DNA from: Candidatus Saccharibacteria bacterium oral taxon 488
GTDB taxonomy: Bacteria > Patescibacteriota > Saccharimonadia > Saccharimonadales > Saccharimonadaceae
NCBI GenBank assembly: GCA_010202645.1
Contig: CP047920.1
Location: 620,001 to 684,000 of the forward strand
Length of the DNA: 64,000 nt
Direction: 5' to 3'
In this document: positions 20,264-28,100 of the stretch, in pieces
How the letters are laid out: the number at the start of each line of letters is the position of its first letter
Numbering within the stretch: the stretch's first letter is position 1
Program-made: the position numbers and the translations under genes
Notes under the pieces: model-generated
What the model was told of the DNA's origin: nothing
Seen by the model: only the letters and a program-made list of their open reading frames with translations
Database searches by the model: none

Positions 20264-21379
20264 CTAGTGGATAAAGTTATACCGACCAACTTCAGACATC
20301 GGAATTGTTCGATGCGTCACGACGTTATACCCAGCATAATTCATATCGCTAACGTAGATCGTGCCACCTTCAACCCGCTCAACCATACCGACGTGACCAA
20401 GACCGCCGCCGCCCCATGTTGTCTGGAAGATTGCCCCTGGTGCTGGTGTATGGTTAACGACAAAGCCTGCCGCCCGAGCACTTGCTGCCCACGACGTCGC
20501 GTTGCCCCAGAAGCTGCCAATTGGTCGACCAAGTGCTGCTCGCCGCTCATACACGTACCATGTACAGTTACCGAGAGCATATCGATTACCAACTGATGCC
20601 CGAGCATAGCCGTAGCTAATGCCATTAACCGCACCGACCGTTGTCCGCCCGGTATAGCCATGGCCTCGACGACCCGAGCGCGACGCCACGTAGCCTGGCT
20701 GCTCATTTTCTGGCAGTACGCCACCCGGCAAGACAATCCGTGTGTCCTTGGTTAGCGCCGCCCCATTTGCTAGGTCGTTATATAGTGCCACCCGTTCAGG
20801 ATTTGCTTTATACTTTTCTGCCAACTTTTCAATAGTATCGCCGTCCTTAACGGTATAAACCACACCATCAACCATCGGGATAGTCAATGTTTTACCAGCT
20901 TCAACCGCATCAGATGTCATATTATTCGCCCAGCGTACCGTCTGTGCTGTCACGTTAAACTTCTTGGCAATAGAGTTAATCGTATCACCCTGCTTGGTGA
21001 CATAAGTCTTGATACCGCGCTGGGCCGACTTTTCTGGCTGGACAATTTGCGGCTTGGAGATAACTTCAGTATCGCCCTGAGCCAGTTCTTTTTTGATCGA
21101 CAGCGTTGCCGTCGCTTCGCGCAAATCACCCGCAGTCGGCAGATTAACTGTCTCGGCTAGATCAGTTACCGCATTAGCAGCCGCTAGCTGGTCTACCGAG
21201 ACCTTATTGGCCTTATTCGTCTCATGAGCTGGGCCAGCAGACGGTGCGACCGGCTGGGAGGCAGACACCGAGCCCTGCCGGCTGGCAACCCCGCCCGTTT
21301 GGTAGCTCAATGCCAAAAATGAAATAACTAACAGAAAAATCCCACCGTACGCCGATACTGCGCTTAACTTGAGTTTTTT
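20264..21379 (-). CDS. LysM-CHAP peptidoglycan hydrolase (main frame)
   Basis: Secreted or membrane-tethered cell-wall hydrolase. Two LysM modules occur (YVTKQGDTINSIAKKF and YTVKDGDTIEKLAEKY), then a linker, then a CHAP domain with Cys in LGNCTWYVYERRA and His in GLGHVGMVERVEGG. The open frame continues upstream of its first TTG (21316) through a perfect membrane segment (YGGIFLLVISFLAL) preceded by KKLKLSAVSA, but that frame has no usual start codon. The start lies in another frame and joins at an A-AAA-AAC site (21379-21373). The fused product would be 408 aa from ATG 21489. A conventional annotation would begin at TTG 21316 and lose the anchor. Confidence 0.85.
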   Translation of the reverse strand, partial: KKLKLSAVSAYGGIFLLVISFLALSYQTGGVASRQGSVSASQPVAPSAGPAHETNKANKVSVDQLAAANAVTDLAETVNLPTAGDLREATATLSIKKELAQGDTEVISKPQIVQPEKSAQRGIKTYVTKQGDTINSIAKKFNVTAQTVRWANNMTSDAVEAGKTLTIPMVDGVVYTVKDGDTIEKLAEKYKANPERVALYNDLANGAALTKDTRIVLPGGVLPENEQPGYVASRSGRRGHGYTGRTTVGAVNGISYGYARASVGNRYALGNCTWYVYERRAALGRPIGSFWGNATSWAASARAAGFVVNHTPAPGAIFQTTWGGGGLGHVGMVERVEGGTIYVSDMNYAGYNVVTHRTIPMSEVGRYNFIH

Positions 21380-21489
21380 GCCCCGATGGGCAGATGCTTG
21401 ATTACGAATAACGCTTCTCCCGTGTCAATGTCTCCATCAACACTGACTACCGTACTAAGTCTTTCTTCTCGCATAAGAACAGGATGCAT
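21364..21489 (-). CDS. Leader ORF that frames into the LysM-CHAP hydrolase
   Basis: ATG 21489 opens 41 codons (MHPVLMREERLSTVV..., ending GAKNSS) and stops at TAA 21364-21366. At 21379-21373 the reading GCA AAA AAC fits the X-XXY-YYZ rule. A -1 slip continues AAA AAA CTC AAG TTA into the anchor of the hydrolase. Without the slip this is a stub with no known family. Translation of this ORF is inferred from the promoter at 21609-21638 and from continuity of protein sense across the shift. Confidence 0.6.
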   Translation of the reverse strand: MHPVLMREERLSTVVSVDGDIDTGEALFVIKHLPIGAKNSS

Positions 21490-21608
21490 TGTCGACCTAA
21501 TAATTAGTTAATATTGCTAAACGATTAGTTTTCCGCATCCGTGCGACCGTTCTGGTAGGCCCGCGCGCCTACACGGCGTGTACCCTGTATGAGCGCAAGC
21601 TTGTTTCC
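21490..21608 (-). promoter_or_regulatory. Structured 5' leader of the LysM-CHAP transcript
   Basis: About 115 bases between the predicted transcription start and ATG 21489. It can fold into at least two hairpins: TACAC-GCC-GTGTA and GTAGGC-GCGCGG-GCCTAC. This is the longest leader before a non-ribosomal gene in the window. I could not match it to a known riboswitch class, including the c-di-AMP ydaO motif that often controls wall hydrolases. Confidence 0.45.
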
Positions 21609-21638
21609 ATTATACGCGATCCTCTCATAATTTGTCAA
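21609..21638 (-). promoter_or_regulatory. Consensus promoter of the LysM-CHAP gene
   Basis: Minus strand -35 TTGACA (21638-21633), 18-base spacer, -10 TATAAT (21614-21609): both boxes are perfect consensus. The -35 overlaps the stop codon of the membrane protein upstream. Confidence 0.75.
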
Positions 21639-22438
21639 TGCTTTATCTTGTAATACACCTCACCCTTTAGCATATACACCAGCCCAACAACAAAGCTCAA
21701 AATGACTGCATGTGGCACCACCGCAGACATCGCCATCATCATCACAAAGAGAATAGTTGCGGGAGTAATATACAACAGTGTCGCGACAAGTATGAACGCA
21801 CATATGAGTGCGAACGGCACTCGCACCATCAAGGTTAGACCAATATTGCGATAACGCAGACCCCGCCTCTGCTTGATTCTCTCCGCCTCAGATAGTTGAT
21901 CGGCTGAACGCGGCTGCCAGTATGACGCTCCCTTAGGCATCGCGATAATCTTCCATAGCCACAGCGAACCAATAGTCGTACACGCCACCATAAACAATAT
22001 AGCCGGGAGCGAGTTATTAAAGGCTAGTATAGCACTAAATATCGCACGGGTAACCTCTCGAAGTGCTGAACTAAATGGGCCAACCTGAGAGATATAGAAC
22101 AGCGCCAATACCACGAATTGCACCACCGGATACACCACAGCCATGGCAAGCGCAGCGATGCGTTGCCGGTACTGGTCAGTTCGACGGGACTGCTTCAAGA
22201 CAATGAGACCCTGAACGAGGAGTGATGCGATAGCTACGCCAATGACAGCCAGTACTAACGGCATATCCTGAAGGTTCTGAAAGAATAGCGGTAGTTGACC
22301 TATGAATACCCCTGTTGAACAAACAAGTATTGCCGCCTCAATGACAATGACTGCCTCACATCGAATATTACGCTCTGGTGAAGATGCAGCTTGTTTCTTA
22401 GGTTTATTCTTTGTAGTCGTGGCTGTCGTCTTTGTCAT
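21635..22438 (-). CDS. Polytopic membrane protein, unknown function
   Basis: 267 aa, not recognised. A basic, Thr/Lys-rich N-terminus (TKTTATTTKNKPKKQAA) is followed by six to seven hydrophobic segments (AVIVIEAAILVCSTGVFIG, VLAVIGVAIASLLVQGLIVL, MAVVYPVVQFVVLALFYI, and more). A loop carries an ERIKQRRGLRYR stretch. Shine-Dalgarno AAAGGAGAA precedes the ATG by about 10 bases. No catalytic motif seen. Lies upstream of the LysM-CHAP gene, which has its own promoter. Confidence 0.65.
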   Translation of the reverse strand: MTKTTATTTKNKPKKQAASSPERNIRCEAVIVIEAAILVCSTGVFIGQLPLFFQNLQDMPLVLAVIGVAIASLLVQGLIVLKQSRRTDQYRQRIAALAMAVVYPVVQFVVLALFYISQVGPFSSALREVTRAIFSAILAFNNSLPAILFMVACTTIGSLWLWKIIAMPKGASYWQPRSADQLSEAERIKQRRGLRYRNIGLTLMVRVPFALICAFILVATLLYITPATILFVMMMAMSAVVPHAVILSFVVGLVYMLKGEVYYKIKH

Positions 22439-22514
22439 TCGAGGATTTTCTCCTTTCTTTTTGAGGTGTTTTACTGTCTATTATACCAGAGTATTTTTAC
22501 GTTTTGACGTCAAC

Positions 22515-22547
22515 AAAAATAGCCCGCTATCAAAGCTGAGCGAGCTA
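22515..22547 (-). terminator. Terminator of tRNA-Glu
   Basis: On the minus strand TAGCTCGCT pairs with AGCGGGCTA over nine positions (one G-T wobble) around a 10-base loop, followed by TTTTT (22519-22515). It is about 35 bases past the tRNA 3' end. Next to it, TTGACGTCAA at 22504-22513 is a 10-base palindrome. Confidence 0.75.
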
Positions 22548-22582
22548 CTGCAAATACGAACGAGATAAGCATCTCATAAAAA

Positions 22583-22657
22583 TGGTGACCTCACGGAGAA
22601 TCGAACTCCGATTGCCAGGATGAAAACCTGGTGTCCTGACCGTTAGACGATGAGGCC
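22583..22657 (-). tRNA. tRNA-Glu (TTC)
   Basis: Cloverleaf of 75 bases: acceptor GGCCTCA/TGAGGTC, anticodon arm CCAGG-TTTTCAT-CCTGG with anticodon TTC, T-arm with GTTCGATTC. The CCA end is encoded in the DNA. Confidence 0.95.
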
Positions 22658-22733
22658 ATCAAACAGATTGTATTGTAGCAGATTGGCAATATTTTGTCTA
22701 GGAATTAGCTGCGGTTGCTGGCTGTGGCAAAAA

Positions 22734-22762
22734 TTGACTTTTACAACATTTTGGTGTATTCT
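22734..22762 (+). promoter_or_regulatory. Promoter of the LPRTG surface protein gene
   Basis: -35 TTGACT (22734-22739) and -10 TATTCT (22757-22762) with a 17-base spacer. The leader holds a strong ribosome site AAAGGAGGA just before ATG 22794. Confidence 0.6.
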
Positions 22763-22793
22763 ACATAGAGTTATGAGGATAAAGGAGGAAGCT

Positions 22794-24038
22794 ATGCGAA
22801 ACTTATCATCACTATTCCGCTCGCTATCGCTGCGCCACTATGCCGTTTTAGCGGTAGTCGCAGTTACAGCGGCAGTGCCAACTACATTATGGGCGCTAGA
22901 TTCTGATCACTCCGCCAACACCAATACCCAAGCGCCGACGAACACAAAACCTACGCCGGTTTACAGCTGTAATGCGCTCAGCATTGATCAGTTTTCAGCT
23001 ACTAGTTTCAAGTTCTCGGTCAAATATTCCGCTCATGGTGGCGCAACCTATAAGACAACAATTTACAAAGTCTACGACGCCAGCGGCAAAGAAGTATACC
23101 GAACTGGTAACGAGTTTAAGGGCTTCGCGCCAGGCACGTACACGGTTAAAGCCTTTATCGTCGTTGACGTAAACGGCAAGGAAGAGACGGTGACCAGCGA
23201 TGCCTGCACCAAACAGGCCACAGTCCCTGGCGAAACCCCGGCTCCACAACCAAAGCCTGAGCCAAAACCACAACCGAAACCTGAACCAAAACCAGAGCCA
23301 AAGCCAGATAAACCACCGAAAATCACTCTAGCGCTTGCCGTCAAGACTACCGTCAATGGTGCGCAGCACAAGACAGTTGCCGTCAACGAGGCCTTCACCT
23401 ACCAGGTAACTGTCACCAACACGGGGACGGTTACGCTGCGGGATACGTATGCCACCAATACCGCACCACAAGGTGTAACCTATCTAAAGGCGTCTGGCGG
23501 CACAATTCAAAATAATACCTGGCAGACATTGATTAGTGAGCTCAAGCCAAATGAGTCAAAGACATTTACTATTGACGCGGTCGTTAAACAATACGTCGCG
23601 GGCACATTGACCAGCACAACCTGTCTCAAGAGCGAGCAGGCTTCGCTTGAGGGTCATAGCAATTGCAGCAGCGCTACTATAGAGGTGACTAAGCCGCAGG
23701 CCCCGGCTCCCCAACCGAAACCAGCGCCAACGCCACAGCCAAAGCAACCAAAGCCAGCACCGGCTGACCCAAAACAACCAAACCCAGCCCAACCAGCTCC
23801 CCAACCAAAACCTGAGCCAAAAACGCCAGACCAGTCGAAGCAGCCATCGACCAACGATAATCAGCAGTCACCTTCAGCCTCGGGCGGCACACAAACCACC
23901 AACCCACCTGCTGCACCGACGACCGTTGGCGAACTGCCACGGACTGGTAACGCCACTGACACGCTCGTTGGTGGACTGGGTCTTGGCGCCCTGCTCACTG
24001 CTGGAGTCGCCTACCTCATCAGTCGACGTCATGTGTAA
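22794..24038 (+). CDS. LPXTG-type cell-surface protein with proline-rich spacers
   Basis: 414 aa. Signal peptide at 1-35 (RHYAVLAVVAVTAAVPTTLWA). Then an Ig-like region, a Pro/Lys/Glu repeat spacer, a DUF11/isopeptide-style beta domain (FTYQVTVTNTGTVTLRDT...LKPNESKTFTIDAVV), a second Pro/Lys/Gln spacer, and a C-terminal sorting signal: LPRTG at 381-385, a hydrophobic stretch, then RRHV. It should be cleaved by a sortase and attached to peptidoglycan; no sortase is in this window. Probably an adhesin or host-contact protein. The open frame reaches back to 22650, but the Shine-Dalgarno AAAGGAGGA fixes the start at 22794. Confidence 0.88.
   Translation: MRNLSSLFRSLSLRHYAVLAVVAVTAAVPTTLWALDSDHSANTNTQAPTNTKPTPVYSCNALSIDQFSATSFKFSVKYSAHGGATYKTTIYKVYDASGKEVYRTGNEFKGFAPGTYTVKAFIVVDVNGKEETVTSDACTKQATVPGETPAPQPKPEPKPQPKPEPKPEPKPDKPPKITLALAVKTTVNGAQHKTVAVNEAFTYQVTVTNTGTVTLRDTYATNTAPQGVTYLKASGGTIQNNTWQTLISELKPNESKTFTIDAVVKQYVAGTLTSTTCLKSEQASLEGHSNCSSATIEVTKPQAPAPQPKPAPTPQPKQPKPAPADPKQPNPAQPAPQPKPEPKTPDQSKQPSTNDNQQSPSASGGTQTTNPPAAPTTVGELPRTGNATDTLVGGLGLGALLTAGVAYLISRRHV
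23239..23316 (+). repeat. Proline-rich (PKPEPKPQ) coding repeat
   Basis: Tandem CCA-AAA-CCT/GAG-type units encode alternating Pro-Lys-Pro-Glu/Gln. It acts as an extended, wall-spanning spacer. A related stretch (QPKPAPTPQPKQ) is at about 23695-23830. Units vary at third positions, so it is not a recent slippage tract. Confidence 0.8.
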
Positions 24039-24059
24039 TCATAAATCTGGTTGACTTGG

Positions 24060-24084
24060 ATGCCCCTCGCACCCCGAGGGGCAT
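24060..24084 (+). terminator. Terminator hairpin after the surface protein gene
   Basis: TGCCCCTCG (24061-24069) pairs perfectly with CGAGGGGCA (24075-24083) around a CACCC loop, then a short T stretch (TTTC). The T-tract is weak, but position between two plus-strand genes supports a terminator. Confidence 0.6.
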
Positions 24085-24103
24085 TTCATGGTACAATAGT
24101 ATT

Positions 24104-24319
24104 ATGGCAAAACAGAAGAAAAAGCGCTCTAAGAAATACTCTGGCGTTGACGCCGCAACAACTCGGCCCAGTGTCACGCGCATCCAGGCGGTCAGTCGCT
24201 CGTCGGCCGGTCAGTGGCTATATGAACGCAAAAAATTACTGCGTGGTGTCGGCATCGGCGTAGTAATAGTCATCATCGTCATTGTGATTATCACTGGCAT
24301 CATTAGTTTATTCCGGTAA
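24104..24319 (+). CDS. Small C-tail-anchored membrane protein
   Basis: 71 aa, unrecognised. Very basic N-terminus (MAKQKKKRSKKYSG), a polar middle, and one C-terminal membrane helix (VGIGVVIVIIVIVIITGIISLF) ending in Arg. Topology suggests a cytosolic domain held at the membrane. TACAAT (24092-24097) ends 6 bases before ATG, giving a leaderless message. I considered SecE, but the conserved SecE segment before the helix is missing. Confidence 0.65.
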   Translation: MAKQKKKRSKKYSGVDAATTRPSVTRIQAVSRSSAGQWLYERKKLLRGVGIGVVIVIIVIVIITGIISLFR

Positions 24320-24326
24320 AACTTTC

Positions 24327-26504
24327 TCAGTGACTTGTCGCCTTTTTCTTGTTCACGGCCGGCCTATCAAGTGGCAGACGAAAACCAAACGTGCTGCCCT
24401 TGTTTTCTTTCGAGGTAAAAATCATCGCCCCGCCGTGCTCCAGCACGACTTTACGCGCCAAAAACAAGCCAACGCCCGTGCCGTCAGGACGACGCTTGCG
24501 AGCATTTGAGGCGCGAAAGAATTTACCAAACACGCCAGACTGCTCAGCTTTTGGCACGCCGATGCCTTGGTCTTCGACCGTAAACACCACTTCCCGCGTA
24601 TCGCAACAGAGCGACACCTTGACCGTCGTTCGTTCTTTAGAATAAAAGATTGCGTTATCAATCATGTTCATGATGACTTGGCGGAGTTTTTCGGCGTCAA
24701 TCGGCAACGTCGGAACATCATCGTCAATATGCACCGAAAGAGTGATGTTATGCTGCTTGGCCACAATCTTCAGCAGAGCCATTTCACTTTGTACAATATC
24801 ACCGAGGTTAGCCGGCTGACGATTCATAGTGAATGTCCCGGTCTGTAAGCGAGAGATACTGAGAAAGTCATTGATCAGTTGTACCATGCGCTCACTCGAG
24901 GAAAAAGCCTCGCGTAGAACAGCCTTCTGGGTCGGACGAACTGGGCCGAGATCACCTTGGAGCAACATATCGAGATAGCCCTTGATACTGGTTAGCGGTG
25001 TCCGCAGCTGATGCGATGCCATAGAAATAAACTCATTCTTCGCTTCGTCTAGCCGCTGTAGCTGCTGGTTACTCATCCGCAGTTCCTGCGTCGCCGCCTC
25101 GACACGCTGCTGTAGTTCGGCATTCAGCTCATTCACCTCCTCCATCGACTGAGCATTTTTAATCGCAATCGCCAGCTCACCACGCACCGCCCGAAGCATT
25201 GAGAGATCGCGCTCGACATAATTATTTTTCTGACTTTCGCCGATCAGCACAAAACCAACGATGTCTTCCTGCAGCGATAATGTCATGACGATAGCCAGTT
25301 TTTGTAGTTTCATCGTCCGCCGTAGCTGCTCTGGCAGCGATTCGACGACCGCTACGTCATCAAGTTGTTCAATTTGGTGTTGCGCTGCCAATCCCGTTAG
25401 ATCCACTTGTGGCGGACGAGTGTGTCCACGTGAGCCAAATATCCGAAAGCGCCCATCATCATAGACCGCAAAGATCACCTGACGAGCCTTGAGGAGCCGC
25501 GTCAGGCACGCCGCTAATCGAGTCGTCAGCAGCCGCAGCCCCATTGTGTGCAGCAAAATTTGCCCAATCTCGTTGATAAAACTTTCAATGGTATAGTCTT
25601 GCCGATAAAATAGCTTGTCGGTCAGGCGATCAAAAAACTGCTTGGTCGGTTGAAACAAAAACCCTAACAATAATGCCGCCATCACGCCCCAAAAGCCAGG
25701 TATCCCACCGATGTCGTGACCGCTGAGCGCACTGACGATCGCCGAGATAATATACGTCGCCGCGTAATATACGATTGCTAACAAGCTCAACAACATCGCA
25801 TATGCAATCGTTCGCACCGCCGCATCTTTCAGACCAAAGAGACGATGTTTAACAATCGTTAGGTATGCCAACGGTATAAAAATAAAGGTGCTCAGCGGAC
25901 CGGCCCAAATGAGATCGTAGCGACCGACAGCTGGTAGCAGCAAATTAAATACCATACCCACGCCACCAGCAATCCCGTACGCATGAGAAATAAGCCGTAG
26001 CTGAGAGCGCACCAAAAGCGCACTGCGACGACGAGCCTGATACGCGAGAATTACCAGTGCCGCCAAAAACAGCAGTATGAAATACGCCATATAGATGAAA
26101 TAACCGATCGGATGGATGACGACGGTATGCTCATCCACTACCACTTGTGCTATCAGCCAATCAACTCGCACGACAATCACCGCAGCAACGATACCAAATA
26201 ACACCCAGGCAGTGGCCGGTAACCATTTCATCGTTCGTCGGGAGCCGATATGAGCCGCCACCGAGATCATGGCTACCGCGATCAGTGCTGCTCCAATGTA
26301 ATATATCCTCAGGTATATTAGTGCCGCCGCCAGTACATTCGTCGCTAAAAACGCCGCAATACCCAGTGCCCACAGCGCAATGCCAACCGTCAGCACAAAA
26401 AAGAACCGGGTTGCCGGCTGGCGTGGTTGATGAGCCACAACCATAAGGCCAAATACCAGCGACATCACCCCAGCAATGATCAACCCCGCTATTTCCACGC
26501 CCAC
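24327..26504 (-). CDS. Membrane sensor histidine kinase (7TM-GAF-HisKA-HATPase)
   Basis: 725 aa. The N-terminal ~290 residues hold seven or more membrane helices of the HisKA_7TM/MASE type. A GAF-like region follows (about 320-450), then a short coiled coil, then HisKA with the phospho-His in MASHQLRTPLTSIKG, and HATPase_c with N-box NMIDNAIFYSK, G1 VEDQGIGVP and G2 GTGVGLFLARK. The GTG start is 7 bases after the methyltransferase stop, so both are one operon. The divergent response regulator at 27725 is the obvious partner. Confidence 0.9.
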   Translation of the reverse strand: MGVEIAGLIIAGVMSLVFGLMVVAHQPRQPATRFFFVLTVGIALWALGIAAFLATNVLAAALIYLRIYYIGAALIAVAMISVAAHIGSRRTMKWLPATAWVLFGIVAAVIVVRVDWLIAQVVVDEHTVVIHPIGYFIYMAYFILLFLAALVILAYQARRRSALLVRSQLRLISHAYGIAGGVGMVFNLLLPAVGRYDLIWAGPLSTFIFIPLAYLTIVKHRLFGLKDAAVRTIAYAMLLSLLAIVYYAATYIISAIVSALSGHDIGGIPGFWGVMAALLLGFLFQPTKQFFDRLTDKLFYRQDYTIESFINEIGQILLHTMGLRLLTTRLAACLTRLLKARQVIFAVYDDGRFRIFGSRGHTRPPQVDLTGLAAQHQIEQLDDVAVVESLPEQLRRTMKLQKLAIVMTLSLQEDIVGFVLIGESQKNNYVERDLSMLRAVRGELAIAIKNAQSMEEVNELNAELQQRVEAATQELRMSNQQLQRLDEAKNEFISMASHQLRTPLTSIKGYLDMLLQGDLGPVRPTQKAVLREAFSSSERMVQLINDFLSISRLQTGTFTMNRQPANLGDIVQSEMALLKIVAKQHNITLSVHIDDDVPTLPIDAEKLRQVIMNMIDNAIFYSKERTTVKVSLCCDTREVVFTVEDQGIGVPKAEQSGVFGKFFRASNARKRRPDGTGVGLFLARKVVLEHGGAMIFTSKENKGSTFGFRLPLDRPAVNKKKATSH

Positions 26505-26511
26505 TCCCTCG

Positions 26512-27666
26512 TCATATTTCTAGTGTACCACCAACCTTTGGTCTACGCATAGCATATAGTGCATAGACGCCGTCATCAGGACAATATACATCGACCTGCC
26601 AATTACCCAGACCCGCCGCCCCCGCGATCCGCTGCATTGTTTCGATTGACCGAGGCTGGATATGTGGCCACTGCACGACATTGAGCGTAAAGCCTAGCTG
26701 CGGATGCGTATCACGCATATTACCAATCAGTAGCAACCCGCCGGGTTTCACCAGTTGGGCAGCATTGGCTAGAAAAGTTGCGGCATCAACCTGCAGCACC
26801 GTCGAGCCTTTACCTAAAAGCACCTCAGGCACATACTCCAAAATTCCAACAGCATCGACTGCATCATATGCAGCCCCCTCAAGGCCAACCCGTCGCCGCA
26901 GTGCTCGAGCTGCTACGTTCATTTGTGCGTCTACCGCAGGCAGAACTACACCCTGAGGGCACAGAATATTCATACAGCGAACATCAATAGACTGCTTGAC
27001 TTTCATTGCCTGAGCATACGTTTTTGCGGCCCTGAGTGCCGACCGGTCAAGATCAACCAGTGTGACTCGCGGCACAGCATGACCATTCTCTTTGATGTGC
27101 CGGAGCGCATGACAAACCGGCTGAGCAGCGCCGCAAGCTAGACTAACCCACTGCTGCTCTGTAGCGCCCAGAGACGCTTGATCAATAACGTGCCTGGCAA
27201 GAATAGCCTGAACAATTTCACCGCGACTGCGAATACCGTGCGCATCCAAAATATTACAGGCCCAGTCGCGCACCTCTGGCGAGACTGGCTTGCCATTCGC
27301 TAATTGCTCAATGCTCGGATCATATAACAAGTCTAGTGCCGACGCCGTCGGTATCAGTTCCAGCCAATCCTCGACACCAGGAACCCGAGCGATCAACTCA
27401 CGTGTCGCTGGATTGGTATCATCAATCCTCGTTCGCTGGCGCCCAATCGCTGCGTTAAGATCATAATCACCATGAAAGCCCATACCAGTCAGCTTTTCTA
27501 GCTCCATCACTACCTTCTCGTGGGATTGCGTCTGATATCGGTCACGCATCGGCACTGGATGAATCCGCCACTGATCCAGCTCAAGTTCCGCCCTGCGCTC
27601 TGACAACTCAACCCAGCCATAACGATCTGGCTGAATAGTTATGCTTTCACGCTGCTTTATTGTCAC
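26512..27666 (-). CDS. SAM-dependent methyltransferase-like protein
   Basis: 384 aa. The middle holds a class I methyltransferase core: QQWVSLACGAAQPV (motif I, usually GxGxG), VTLVDLDRSALRAAKTYA (acidic end of beta 2), and LVKPGGLLLIGNMRD (motif near beta 5). The N-terminal ~170 residues are helical and unassigned. The substrate is unknown. I chose GTG 27666 (MTIKQRES...) because AGAGGTG lies just upstream; the frame is open to 27705. Linkage to the histidine kinase suggests it acts on, or is controlled by, the same signal. Confidence 0.65.
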   Translation of the reverse strand: MTIKQRESITIQPDRYGWVELSERRAELELDQWRIHPVPMRDRYQTQSHEKVVMELEKLTGMGFHGDYDLNAAIGRQRTRIDDTNPATRELIARVPGVEDWLELIPTASALDLLYDPSIEQLANGKPVSPEVRDWACNILDAHGIRSRGEIVQAILARHVIDQASLGATEQQWVSLACGAAQPVCHALRHIKENGHAVPRVTLVDLDRSALRAAKTYAQAMKVKQSIDVRCMNILCPQGVVLPAVDAQMNVAARALRRRVGLEGAAYDAVDAVGILEYVPEVLLGKGSTVLQVDAATFLANAAQLVKPGGLLLIGNMRDTHPQLGFTLNVVQWPHIQPRSIETMQRIAGAAGLGNWQVDVYCPDDGVYALYAMRRPKVGGTLEI

Positions 27667-27690
27667 TTTGCCCACCTCTTTTGTGCTAGT

Positions 27691-27718
27691 TTTACAATAC
27701 ACCACTGCCTGCTATAAT
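27691..27718 (+). promoter_or_regulatory. Leaderless promoter of the response regulator
   Basis: -35 TTTACA (27691-27696), -10 TATAAT (27713-27718), 16-base spacer, then 6 bases to ATG 27725. The opposite strand has TATTGT (27699-27694) as a candidate -10 for the methyltransferase operon, so the two promoters overlap. Confidence 0.6.
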
Positions 27719-27724
27719 ACAATT

Positions 27725-28096
27725 ATGGTTAAAATTGCTATCATTGAAGATGACGCGACGATCAGTCAGATGTACCGAATGAAGTTCGAGGCGGACGGGT
27801 TTGACGTGCGACTAGCGAGTAATGGCACAATTGGCGTGGCGCTCGTCGAATCGTTTCGTCCAGATGTTATTTTGCTTGATATCCAGATGCCAGAGATGGA
27901 TGGAGCCGAGGCCCTGCGACGTATTCGCTCACACGCGTGGGGCAAGACCATACCGGTTATCGTACTGACCAACCTCGGCGAAGAAGAAGCCCCGCGCGAG
28001 ATGCGCTCACTTGGCATCCAAGGCTACATCGTCAAAGCCAACCTCACCCCACGCCAAGTTGTCGCCCAGGTCAAATCAGTCACTACAAAGCCGTGA
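27725..28096 (+). CDS. Single-domain response regulator (CheY-like)
   Basis: 123 aa, receiver domain only. Acidic pair EDD near the N-terminus, phospho-Asp in DVILLDIQMPEMDG (residue about 53), Thr in VIVLTN and Lys in GYIVKANL. There is no output domain, so it must act by protein contact, perhaps in a phosphorelay or on the pilus machinery. Divergent from the methyltransferase/histidine-kinase operon. Its end lies 4 bases from the convergent folD end. Confidence 0.92.
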   Translation: MVKIAIIEDDATISQMYRMKFEADGFDVRLASNGTIGVALVESFRPDVILLDIQMPEMDGAEALRRIRSHAWGKTIPVIVLTNLGEEEAPREMRSLGIQGYIVKANLTPRQVVAQVKSVTTKP

Positions 28097-28100
28097 GTTT

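Noticed and set aside
24104..24319. SecE
   Set aside because: Size and single helix fit, but the conserved amphipathic segment before the helix is missing and no nusG or ribosomal genes are adjacent.
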